64,000 bases of DNA from Lunularia cruciata. Its lineage: Eukaryota; Streptophyta; Marchantiopsida; Lunulariales; Lunulariaceae. The position numbers and the translations under genes were made by a program. The stretch is from contig OX419755.1 in the NCBI GenBank assembly GCA_948567375.1, positions 46,952,291-47,016,290 on the forward strand, in the 5' to 3' direction. Every line of letters starts with the position of its first letter. Position 1 is the stretch's first letter. Shown one piece after another: positions 53,601 through 64,000 of this stretch. The notes under the pieces were generated by a model. That model saw only the letters and a program-made list of their open reading frames with translations, was not told the origin of the DNA and did no database searches.

Positions 53601-53960
53601 ATATATATGAGCATATTTGAGACCAAACTCTTTATTTACTTGCCAAGCTGTCTCTACCTATTTTTTTAATTTCATAAGGGATTGTTCTTTGGATGAACCA
53701 TGGAATTGATGAAGTCCAAGAGTGCTAAAGCTCAAAGTATGGAAGAAGGTCTATAGGAAATTATACCCAAGAGTAAAGTCTAAGACTAAGGACAAAAACA
53801 AAAAGGATTCACATTCTAGTTCTATTCAAAAGGTTAAATCAACACCCAAGAAGAATTATAAACTTGAAAGAAAGAAGATCAATTTCTTTTCTTTGCTTGT
53901 AATGTGGTATACTTTCCAAATCAGACCAAACACAAAGGTGTGTCTGGTTTGATTCACTTG
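50653..53960. other. AT-rich region without recognisable genes
   Basis: Long A/T-rich stretches, a short TA repeat near 52186-52202 and an A-rich run near 53450-53470. A Lys-rich frame at 53722-53952 is low complexity. No conserved domain seen. Confidence 0.5.
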
Positions 53961-54188
53961 TTCAAATGACATAACAAAGAGTCATTGACTCAATTGTAAA
54001 AACCTTATCTTCATCAATATCCACCTAATAGCCAAAATTTTAAGTAGTTAGCTTCCTTCAATAATAGGGAATCAAAGCCAAAAGACACAACTAGAACATC
54101 CAAATCTAAGTTGGTAATTAGTGGTGTAATGTGGTATTGAGCATTTATAAGAAATCAATTTTTTTGTTTTTTTTTCCAGCTTGTAGGC

Positions 54189-54395
54189 CTATTCTTTGTT
54201 CTCATCCTTCTCTAGTTCTATCCCCAACCTTATTGCAACAAAATGAGACAAGAAATTCTCTATTGCTCCAAGGTCTATCAATGCTCTCAGCTTATTGTCT
54301 TCTAGGAATCCATTTATCTCAATCATATGTGCATTTGTCTTCCTCAACCTTTGTGCACTTGTCTTCTTCCTTACCCCACTTTTATTCTTCTTCAT
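54189..54395 (-). pseudogene. Chromovirus protease fragment
   Basis: IEINGFLEDNKLRALIDLGA then IENFLSHFVAIRLGIELEKD, homologous to the element C protease. The catalytic loop reads DLG in place of DSG/DTG. Short and isolated from any polymerase. Confidence 0.75.
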
Positions 54396-54770
54396 TGGGC
54401 CAATAAGGTCACAAGGTACATTTATTATTGATCTATTTTTTTGGATATGATTTCAGCATCCTCTTCTTCAATTCAACTCTCCAAGTTGTTCAAAGGTTGT
54501 TTGTATGGAAGCTGAGGGACTTTAGGAAGGTAGGCACAACAATTGATTGCTACATGCCCAACTTGGTCATAATTGTAACAACATTATTGTTCTGCTTAAG
54601 CCCCTTCCATGTGTGGAACTCAATCTCTCCTTTCTTTGACATGTCCTTGTTCTCCTTGGAGCGGGTCATGCTCCTCAATCTCAAAAAAGAAGTTGCACAA
54701 TTCTATAGGAAATGGTCTACCAAAATGGTGCTTTAGCCCAATAATGTTGAGTCAGGACTACCCCTTCACC

Positions 54771-55418
54771 TCATCCATGCACTCTTGCTATTCTCTTAGC
54801 ACAAAAAATGGCTTCAAAAATGGTGTGAGGATTTTGTACCATTACCTCTTGGAAAATTTGCTCTTTTACACATTTGAAATTTTCAAAAGCTTTTATTGGA
54901 CTCATATCAACTATCATAACTTGAAAATTGAGAAATATCTCTAGTACTCTTGTATGTTTTTCTTCCGCTTCAACCTCCATAGTCACATTCAAGCCATCTG
55001 CAATCATGCCTAAAGAATGATTGGTGATCTTAATTGTGAATAATCAAAAGTATTGATTCATGCTTGAAATCCAATTTTTCACTACTCCCATCAAATGCTA
55101 TCCCTTGTAAAGTGAATAATCAAAATTATTGATTCATTCTTGAAATCCAATTTCCACTACTCCCATCAAATGCTATCCCTTGTAAAGCTTGATGTTGCAA
55201 GTTTTCTTCATCCATAGTAACAATATGGCTTCATTGTTGATTGGAGTTGGTGTCGTTGGCATGAGTGACTCTCTAGGTACTTTGGTCATTATTATTGGGT
55301 TTTGTGATGATTCCTCTTCTTGTATTACATGATTGTCCCTAAAGGTATGTACTTGACTTTGCAATGCCTCCACTTTCATCTTGATCTCTTGAAACTTGTT
55401 CAACATCCCTCGCATCAA
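54771..55418 (-). pseudogene. Chromovirus gag fragments, antisense
   Basis: Two frames: 55418-55173 (MLNKFQEIKMKVEALQSQV ... LLLWMKKTCNIKLYKG) and 55007-54771 (MSPIKAFENFKCVKEQIFQE ... AKRIARVHG), both aligning with the gag of element C. Separated by stops and a local repeat near 55030-55190. Confidence 0.75.
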
Positions 55419-56040
55419 ATCCTACAACTACGGTCCATGATTTGTACACACAACAAAAGCCCAATTGGTACTATCTACTTCACTAGAGGGTTAACATGAT
55501 CACTTGGGAGGGAATACAGATGATTGGGACTAACATGAGGACCTAAGAGTTTTTCACTTGTTGATAATATTCTTCACCAAATTTTTGACTACAAAATCTC
55601 TAAACATTACTTTTGGTCTAACTACATGACAAATTTTTATGTGTATGTTGAGAGAGAAAGGATTTGGTATATTCAAATCCATTGAATCATAATAAAATAT
55701 AGATTGTCAAATCCCACTCTCTATTGTATATCACCACATATAGGTTCATTGGGTTTGGCAAATTCATTACTATATTATGAACTCTACTCCAAAATGGTAA
55801 ATGAGATATACTCTCATTTGCTCATACTAGATGTACATAATTTTGATGTGGAACAGATTCAAGAATGGAAAGTAAGGTGTAGGAAATTATCTTCTAGGAC
55901 TATCCATCACATCCTCTCACTAAAACACTCCCAATTTATCAATTGCACTACGTTTTCTCCTCCTAAAAATCACTTAATCTCAATAGCCCGTGTTCTTCCA
56001 AGAGGAGTGATCTACTCTCTTGGATTAAAATACCTATTGT

Positions 56041-56048
56041 GATACCAT
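56041..56048 (-). other. Primer-binding site of antisense family-C copy
   Basis: TGGTATC on the minus strand, one base after the LTR end (TTACA at 56053-56049). Confidence 0.7.
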
Positions 56049-56628
56049 TGTAATATTCCAAGGATAGGAGAGACCCCAAGAGAAATACATGGATTCATCA
56101 CTCAATACTTCAATCTCCCAAAGGAGCACCTTGTCTTTATTATATAGCAAAGAGGATCCGCCCAAAGTGAGCACCATCCTTGGATCAAATACATGGATTG
56201 ATGACATATCAACAAGCTACACCCTTAGATTAGTTACATGGATTGGTGATATGTTGAAACTTGTCCTATTTGGTTGGTCAAACAAGTTTGACCAAAGAGA
56301 ATCTTTGGAGAATCCTCTTGTAGGAAGCTCAAAATTGCATAGGTGAGGTACCATAGGAAGGCTCTTGACAAGATGAAAATTGGGGAGAAGGCAACATAAT
56401 TTTCCCAAAAGGAAGGTGATCTTTCATCTTTTGAGGTCTAATTCATCTATTTAGGCCTCCAAAATTGGCTCTCAAGTTTTTATGGTATTTTCAACCTCTG
56501 CACTATTAATGGAAGTATTTTTTTGGTACTTCTATATGATCTACTTTGACCATCATATATAACATCCCTCAAGATATTACCAAGCCAATTTTCACCTCTA
56601 TATATTATGTCTAGCTAATGATATTACA
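56049..56628 (-). repeat. 5' LTR of antisense family-C copy
   Basis: About 580 bp, TGTAATATCATTAGCTAGAC ... ATATTACA. Related to the element C LTRs but with only one of the two U3 subunits. Confidence 0.8.
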
Positions 56629-59149
56629 ATGTTAAAATTTTCTTGTTAACAAGTGAAAGAGTCTTGAGATCTTTGTCATTTTACCCAATCCTTCTACAAT
56701 TTCTCTTCTTTAGTATTTTTCTTTATATCAAATATTTGGTTGGAAAGTTGTGAGTTTATCCTTGTGTTTTTACCTTGGAGGCAAAGGTGACCATCTGAAA
56801 GCAATGCCTTGATGGTCTTATTAGTGCTTATAACATTCAAAGTAGTCAATGAGAAACTCTATGGAAATAGCAAATGTATATACCATAACCCAACTTTGCA
56901 AGGTGATGCTTTTGCCAAAGGGTTGTTTGCCTTTGAGAAATTGAATTATAAACTTTGAGCTTAAGGATAAAATATGAAGGGAAGGGAAGAGAAGTCCACC
57001 TTTGTGAGGTGAGTCTTGCTTTTAGGTTTTATACCCCTTTGGATCTTTGTGTGTCTATGGACGGAGAAGTTATGGAGTTTTTTGAAGGAGATAAAGCGTG
57101 AGATTGAAATGTCAATTTCAAGAGTTGATTGGATATCTTGAGTGTGAGTGAGTTTATCTTTATCATCTTTATCTTTATCTTTATCTTTATTGGTGCACCT
57201 TGGTGGGTGACATTACTGTCTTTTGGGAGTTGTTCTTGCACAAGAAGTCAAAGAAGTAATAATAAAGAACTAATAAGTGAACCCTAGTATCTTTCCATTT
57301 TTAATTGTATCTGTGTGAGAACAAACTGTTTTACCTCAAAATATTGCAATTTGGTGCAAAGTGTGTTATTACATACCAAATTTATGAGATAGTCCAATGG
57401 AAAATGGGTTGATGTATAATAATAAATTATCACCCGAAAACAAGAGAAGCAATAGAATTTGAATCCAAGAAGATTGAGATTTTTTGAAATTCTAGGGTCT
57501 TTTCTTGCCACACCAATTCTTCTACTTGGGGAATTGTTATTTTTCTTTCTATACAAAAACCTAATTGTGGTACCACTAAGATCAAAACACAATCTAAGTC
57601 TCCTTCTCTATCCACAATAAGGATAAAAAGACCATAAAGAGATAAAGCTCCTAAAAGAAGCTTTATATTTGGGAGAAGGATATATTAGACAATGTAATTA
57701 ACTATTTCTTCTCCACATATAAGATTTTTCTTCGTGAAATGACAATGGAGCATATGATTAACACAAGAAAATAAACCTCCTTGATAGTATTAGAGAGGAA
57801 AACATCCACAATATGATGGGATGGAGAAAATTTAGATAGAGTTAATACATGTTTCTTGGAAATTAGAACTTTGTTCATGAAAATTGTATTTTCAATTGCA
57901 TTTGTAAAGATTGCATTCAAGTGAAACATGAAATTAACCATTATGATTTTAATGAAAATAAATAAATAATAAGTAACTTATTTTTTTGCAAAAGGTGATA
58001 TTATTAAAAAATTTAGAATATTAAACTTATTTCTTATAAAAGAAATTGACTTTCTAATTATATTTACCAAAAATTAAGTTATGGTGAAAGGTACAAAACT
58101 TGCATTTTTTTAAACTCATTTGCTCTTGATATTCTTTCTTAGGAAAAAAACTTCTCTTTTTCTTAAAACATATATAACTCTCTAAAAAGCATCTTTCCTT
58201 CTATCATTATCTCAACTACTTGGTTCATCTTCATATTGTTGTATTCCAAATGAATCATCTCTTCATTCTTGTGTTGGTATGTCAAATTTCTTCTTTGCCA
58301 CCTTCACTACCTTCTTAATTTTACCAACCTTGAAGAGCTTAGTATTTCTCTTCTCTTCTAACTTGGGTAAAGAAGTCTAACTTTAGTTTATTTTAGATGA
58401 TTATATCTCATGGTTCTAAAAATTTTCCATATATAGTTTCATTCTATTTGAATGTATGGGTGTGACAACCTAATGTTAATGTACTAGTAGTATAAATGAT
58501 AAAAATAAGTTTTTCTTTGAGGAAATATTTTAGATAATGACTAAAAATGAGAATAAAGTGTCACAATCTCAAAGATGGTCTATTGCTTGTTAAGCTCTTG
58601 TGTAGAAACCACTCCTAGAAGAGGGTAAAGACACCCACTATGGCATCTTATAGAAAAGAGAAATTAATAACCACTCTAATGAAAGATCTAGTCAAATAAG
58701 CTTTTGATAGTGGTGTTTCATTTTATGCTCAAGTCCTTTTCCTCCAAAAAAGCCTCTTTTATCCCAACAACTAATCTCTCCCCATATATTTATTTCACCT
58801 TGAATGTCAGTTTTCAAGCCAAAGGTACTTTCACCTTGATGCCGTTGCCAACTATGTGCATCCCAACCCCAAGATGCAATCTCAACAAAATCCAAAATCA
58901 GTTATCTACTTGGCTTTTCAATTCCATGGTACTCTCAATGCTCCATTGTTCCTATAACCTTTCCTCACATTGATGCATTCATTCAAAATGTCAAGAGCAA
59001 CTACCTTGATTCAATGCAAATTTCCTAAGTAGGCACCAGGCCAGGGTCAATTGTACTTCTCTACCTTGGTCCTCAACCACTTCCTTGTCTAAAGAATAAC
59101 AATCCTTGTGAATTATTGCTTGTTGTTTATGGAAGTAGGATTTGTTTGT
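56629..59149. other. AT-rich region without recognisable genes
   Basis: No frame with a recognisable domain. A TTTATC microsatellite lies at about 57153-57190. Confidence 0.5.
57153..57190. repeat. (TTTATC)n microsatellite
   Basis: About six imperfect hexamer repeats. Confidence 0.85.
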
Positions 59150-60060
59150 GATCCATCGTCAACTTTGTCCTCAACTTTGTCTTCTTCTACTACTTCTTCC
59201 TTTACAAGTGAGTGGTCCTTTTGGTGGCCTTCACTTTTGGCCTAGAATGAATTGTAGGTCTTTTCTTGATTATTGGCTCTACAACAATATCCTATTGTCT
59301 CCAATTCTTGAAGCTTAGAGTATTGTAGGCTTCCTTTACCTCTATGTTCTTCCTTGTGCAGGTAATATATTCTTCCACCTTAGCATATTTTCTTACCATT
59401 AGTGCTCTTTTTTGAGGCTCATCAAATTATCCCATGAGGAAGAAGTGGTTGAGATACTTCATCTCCTCTAGGATCAATAAATCCATCCCCAAGTAGAAAT
59501 GAATGATGAAGTGGGATACAAAAGTCACTCTTCCTTCCTTGTTCATACTTTTTGCAAGCTTTCTTGCCTTTTCCCAAAACATTACTGCCTAATTGATAAG
59601 TGTTCCTTTGTACAAATCCTCAAAGAAGATTGTGTTTGACTATTGTTTAAGTAAGTTGTTTGTTTTGACTTGAACAACTTCATTATTGATTCAGCTAGAC
59701 CTACCTTGTAGAATCTTCAGTACCAAGGATAGACCAACCAATTTTGGTCTTGCTTTCCTTGACTATTACCTTGAACTTGACTTTGAGAGTCAAGTCAATG
59801 TGAGTCCAAGTTACTATCTAGAGTAATGCCATTTGGGAGAGAATTCCTAGGCCACAATACTCTCCACCAATGCTCATTTGTCCAAGCAAAGAGACTCCCT
59901 CTCAAGTTTTCCATCCATGGATTTTGATTGTCTTTATTTCATGCAACATTGCCTGATCACTCAACTCCCAATTCCATAGCAAGAATGCTAATTTCTTATT
60001 AAGAATTAATTCCTATAATACAATGCACACTTAACCAATCTTGGGGATTTGATTATGAAC
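59150..60060 (-). pseudogene. Diverged relative of ORFX
   Basis: Minus-strand translation, across several stops and shifts, gives LAFLLWNWEL (near 59980), IFFEDLYKGTLIN (near 59620), 'FIIHFYLGMDLL' (near 59500) and ITCTRKNIEVKEAYNTLSFK (near 59370). These align in order with FLAWNWNV, FFHKLFVGEPIN, HFYLGLNLLNL and YYTKTRKNMEVAVSTP of ORFX. Nucleotide similarity is low, so the relationship is old and seen mainly at the protein level. No LTR or gag-pol of family B is recognisable beside it. Decayed, with in-frame stops such as the TAG after LIN. Confidence 0.6.
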
Positions 60061-61246
60061 TCAGTTGCTTTTGTCATCTTCTTTTGCCCTTGAGGGGCTG
60101 CTACTTCCTATCCCTTTATATCTCTTATCATTCCTACTTATTCTCCTACTTCCATATCCTCTGGAACAATCACACACTCTTGCAATTATAATTCCTAAGT
60201 GCTAAACTTCTTGCCAATGGTGAGGAAATCCTTACTAGTGTTATGCTGGCTACCTCTACAAAAAGTAGAAAGGATCTAAGCCCAATGTGGATATTTAAGG
60301 TGATGGCCCAATGTTACTTATGTTTAGTAAGTGTGCTCTTTGGTGAGCAGTTGCTACTTGCACATGTGGGTGATATGTTGGTGCCATATTACTCTCTAAA
60401 TTTCAGGCCAAATGGTTTTTCTAGCCAAAGGTCTCTTTTCAAGACAAGGGTTTCCTTGCCAAAGGGTTTCTTGTCTGACAACCTTATTAAAAAGCCATGC
60501 TATGTGCTCTTTATTTGGATCTCTTGCAATTGGTTCTCCCATGACACATTCCTTCTGCATCATCTTTCCCCTTGAAGGTGCAGTTCCAGCAGGAATGTAA
60601 AGCATAACCTCCTAGTTTCCATACTGACCAACTATTTTTTCATTCTTTCTGATTAAACTAAGTAAGTTGAAAGAAAAAGGTGTACTTGGGAAAGGAATGA
60701 GCGTCATATTAGGCTATGAACAAGTTATCCCATAAATGTTTACAAAAATGACCACTTCCATTGAAACTCAAACCTATGTACCATAGTGTTTAAAGTAGTA
60801 TTGGACAAGCTGGAAAGTTAGACTCTTCTTCAAGTTAGGAAGTGTTGATAAGTTAGCAAAAATAGGAAATTAGTACATGTTGTACTTAGAAGCAATGATG
60901 AAATCCCACAAAACATGAAAGTAAGGCAAAGACAAAAAGGAAACAAAAAATATATACCCCACATAAAAGAAGTGGAGTTTAAAGCACCAAGAAGTGCAAG
61001 AGGGAAACCAACCATGAAGCCCAATAAAATTCAAGGGACAAAAACCAAAGCAAAACCTAGACCCCTAAGCCAACACAAAGAGGAAGCTACAAAGTAACCA
61101 ACTAAAAAGCAACAAGAAAAATAATATTGGATAGTATGATAAAGGTCCTCTAGTGGTATATCTGGTAAGTGAGTAGGGAGTGCTCTATACGTGACAAGCA
61201 CTTCCATTGTGGCTACTTGTCTATGAAGATCTTAGGGTTGAGAGTG
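60061..61246. other. No supported feature
   Basis: Short frames only. A local word repeat (CTAGCCAAAGG / TTGCCAAAGGG) lies near 60421-60465. Confidence 0.45.
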
Positions 61247-62044
61247 CTAAAGTGTGGTTAAGACTCTTTGTTCAAAGTAAAAGGTGAGCATGGCTTGGGA
61301 GACAACCATTGCGTCTTTCCTCTGCAAGGAACCTTGTGCTACTTCCCTAAGCAATACATGAAAATAGTGATGAAGGTGTCTAAAAGTATCCACAACTAGA
61401 GGAACACAATGGTCCTTCTTTCCTTGGGCTGCAATGGTCACCATTACTCCTACATGAATGGTTAATTGTGCCAGTGTCTCTACTTGTAGGGAGTTTGCAA
61501 CAAACACATCATACAAAGTATACCAACTATCTATGAATATGAAAATATTTTCTCTCATTAAGCATATTAGTGGTCTTGGTAGGTCCAACTACCACTCCAT
61601 TTGTACATGAGACCGGGTAGATTGGAGGAGTTAAGCATTGTATCATGGATGGCATCATGAATTCTAATGGGTTTGCCTCCAACAACACATTGTAAAACAT
61701 GTATGTCTTGTGTGTCATATGTGGAGCCACATGCATACTGGTCTAAAATCCCTATTAGAGCTAGATGAGGGAGACCTGAAAATAGGTGGAGTGTTGTGGT
61801 GAACTTCTCATACATGAAGAAAAATCATCTATCAAAGGAGAAGCATGGAGCCAAGCTCAAGAGCTTTTCCTTCCATAAGAAATAATATATCAAATAATGG
61901 GACATCAATGAGGATATTGGTGAGGGTATATATGTGCATACTCTCACAAATGTTTGCTTGAATCTTCATGGAATCTAGTGAAATAAATTTGGCAAATTTT
62001 AGGAGTGGTATGTGTGTAGGGCTTGGTAAAAGTTCATAAGCCAA
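61247..62044 (-). pseudogene. Decayed coding region, possibly the 3' part of the RT element
   Basis: Minus-strand frames 61815-61567 (LDQYACGSTYDTQDIHVLQC ... RIHDAIHDTML) and 61588-61247 (DSWYTLYDVFVANSLQVETL and 'FYFEQRVLTTL') look coding in composition but are frameshifted. It lies downstream of, and on the same strand as, the reverse transcriptase fragment at 62640-63400. The Cys-x-His-D-A arrangement could be its C-terminal knuckle region. Function not recognised with confidence. Confidence 0.35.
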
Positions 62045-62639
62045 CTAGAGGTATATCTGAAAGTCATGGACACCTAAATCCATTATTGTGATAGGTATTA
62101 ATATAAAGGGACAACCATGGTGTAAGAACCTATTGGCTAAGTGGAGGACCACTAAGGCCCATGCACCTATAAATCTTGTTGGTCAAATAGTCTCTTGTAG
62201 TATGAGTACATATCTTCCCATTGCTATAAGTAAAGCTATCTACACCACTCCTATGATAGTTGTGGGAGCATACATAGCCCTTACAAGGTGGAGAAGGTAT
62301 AGCAAATGGTGCTATCAAAAGTGCATAATTGTGGTAGAAGTGCCTCTATAGGAGAGAGTATATGCAAGCTACATAGAAGGCTTGGAGAGAGCTACATACT
62401 AAGATGGACTAGGATATTTGTGAGTTCTCCAACCTAGTGAGAAAGTGAGAATGGGTTGTGGCCTACACCAAAGTGTTGGAGATGAACATGCTATAGTAAT
62501 CATTCACTCCTAGTGGAGATCCCAACAATCTCACTCCTCATACATGGAATTAGAACCATGTGGAAAATATGAGAAGATGAGAATTGCACATGCGCTCCAT
62601 ACCTTGCATATGAGTCTGGTCTTGTAAACCCAAGGTCTC

Positions 62640-63400
62640 TAAGCTACAAGAAAAAGCTTATATAGCATGTACAACATCCTCCAAAGGGCCTAAGATGTTG
62701 GTATCATTTGAGAGGGATGGAAAGGGACAAGATGGAAAGGCAATTGTGACTTTTTGTAAAGCTTTTTAGTAAGCTATGGCAAAAAGAGATCCCCCAAGGA
62801 GATCCTCTTGGCATATACACTCAATGATGCAAGTTGTGTAAATCTCCTTTGGTAGTATGGTGACTATATAGAAAAAGAGTCTTTATGCCATAAAATTTAT
62901 GGACAAATGGAATGAAGGAGGAGATCTGATCCCTTGCCAAGCAAAGAGCATGAAACAAAGTTGGAAAAAACGTTGTTGAAGGCATTAGAGACATTCACTT
63001 GGACAACAACCCAATTGGGATGAAGATCCAAAGAAGCAAAGATGCCAATAAAAACCATCTTGCAACCACTTGGAGTGCCATGAGAAACTGATGTGGAGAC
63101 AAAAATGAAGAAAAATAATATCATAATTGTAGGCAAATGGAATGAGAGATTAAATGGAGAAAGACATCCCTAATAGTAGTGGAGGGAACACTAGATATCT
63201 TGTTTGATAGAGCAATGAGACAACATGCACCAAATAGATAGGCTACTCTTGAAGGCACTAGATCCAAGGCAATATGTTGACAAAAAGCAAAGAGAAGAGG
63301 AAAACCAAAATTCTAGAGAGTTTGGAAAAGGTAATCATGTAGGTGCTCAAAGACTAGTCCTAATGGACCACCTATTGAGAAACAATGGAGAATGAAGTAA
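62640..63400 (-). pseudogene. Reverse transcriptase fragment of another LINE-like family
   Basis: Minus-strand HPNWVVVQVNVSNAFNNV (near 63010) carries the palm motif A pattern (Q-V-D-V-x-N-A-F-N, first Asp now Asn). Further on, SFIPFVHKFYG (near 62910), then after a frameshift 'EDPLGGSLFAIAY' (near 62800) and FPSLSNDTNILGP (near 62700). The last corresponds to the catalytic ADD box, now SND. These match the pattern (QGDPLGG, LADDTHI) of a reverse transcriptase family I recall from plant genomes. It is distinct from the YADD LINE at 26004. Heavily decayed. Confidence 0.55.
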
Positions 63401-64000
63401 AACATGAGCAAAGACAAACTCCGTAAGCTGAAGCTCCTGATTTGGCTGATAGTCATAGAGGAAAGAAGAGAGCTCTTCCTCAACCAATGGATGGAGCATC
63501 TATAAAGTAGATAGAGTATTTGAGTGTACTGACCAAGTGGGGTTTAGTGCTTGGTTGTGTGTGTATACTTCCTGCTTGGCCTAGCATTTAGGAGCAATGG
63601 AGGCAATGATGCTCTAGAGGAGGGACGTGAGATTGAGGGGACTCTATAATCCTCCTAATTGTTATATGTGTCTGTATGGTATACTCATCTTGAAGTACTG
63701 CTCAATCTCCTCTCAAGAATCTATGGATCCTAGAAGTGGTCTCACGGTGTCCTAATACACCATCATGTATTGGTAGACAAAAACAAAGTCCAATGTGATA
63801 GGAGAGTTGATAAGGTCCAAGTAGATACATCTTTGGTCATAAGCCAAGTGATTTGCAATGAAATGGAGAGCATGGAACACACTCATTGTTGTTGTAGTGG
63901 CATAAGGATTCTAATGTATATACGAGATCTAGATAAACCCAATAAGAATATTTGGATATGATCTAGAGAATGTAACAAAGAATAAGAATCTAGTGAAACT
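63401..64000. other. No supported feature
   Basis: No conserved frame recognised. May be the upstream part of the decayed LINE-like element. Confidence 0.4.

Larger units (their letters stand above)
53961..56628 (-). mobile_element. 5' half of a family-C chromovirus, antisense
   Basis: LTR 56628-56049, iMet primer site, untranslated leader matching element C (37200-37440 equivalents near 55550-55740), gag pieces and protease. No reverse transcriptase follows, so the 3' half is deleted. The left limit is uncertain. Confidence 0.75.

Noticed and set aside
53722..53952. Lys-rich frame as a gene
   Set aside because: Low-complexity composition with no recognisable domain or related copy in the window.
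57153..57190. Hexamer run as a telomere-like repeat
   Set aside because: TTTATC does not match plant telomeric TTTAGGG. It is a plain microsatellite.
1..64000. CRISPR arrays, rRNA, tRNA genes or bacterial operons
   Set aside because: No regularly spaced short repeats with unique spacers and no structural RNA genes seen. The content is eukaryotic retrotransposons.

Overview
The window is repeat-dominated nuclear DNA from a land plant with a large, transposon-rich genome. Plant-type Ty3/gypsy lineages (a tRNA-Asp-like primer site with no chromodomain, and a tRNA-iMet-primed chromovirus) plus abundant LINEs support this. A gymnosperm, fern or similar lineage is an inference I cannot refine. I see no convincing host gene in 64 kb. 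Nearly all recognisable coding sequence belongs to transposable elements, and only one element (element A) looks intact.

Positions 1-32188 form a nest of insertions. The outer layer is a family-B gypsy LTR on the minus strand. Its pieces lie at 31850-31695, 26003-24265 and 1215-1. That LTR start abuts a piece of a variant family-B LTR (31851-32188), which itself sits in a LINE 5' region. A 5.7-kb LINE (26004-31694, minus) splits the minus-strand LTR once. A tandem family-B array (1216-24264: LTR piece, internal copy B1, LTR piece, internal copy B2, long 3' LTR) splits it again. A nearly pristine 7.8-kb gypsy element (A, 14327-22153) is inserted in the 3' LTR of that array. Its two 692-bp LTRs differ at one base by eye, and it has an open 1608-codon gag-pol.

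Family B is unusual. Its LTR is inferred to be about 3.8 kb (TGTG...CACA ends) and carries a long open frame, here called ORFX, of about 850 codons. ORFX has a globular N-terminal part, an acidic linker and a long charged coiled coil. It starts just after a TATA box. Three family-B copies and one strongly diverged relative (about 59150-60060) preserve it at the protein level.

Positions 32189-48645 are a LINE graveyard with at least ten fragments in both orientations. One of them is split by a 6.66-kb chromovirus (element C, 36209-42868) with a perfect 5-bp target duplication. The LINE family has a 5' UTR built from about eight tandem units of about 180 bp, an ORF1, an ORF2 (endonuclease, reverse transcriptase, C-terminal zinc knuckle), a conserved 3' hairpin and a 7-bp-repeat tail instead of poly(A).

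Positions 48646-64000 are AT-rich and mostly featureless. They hold small tandem duplications, the 5' half of a second family-C element (53961-56628, minus), the diverged ORFX relative, and a decayed reverse transcriptase of a different LINE-like family (about 61250-63400, minus).
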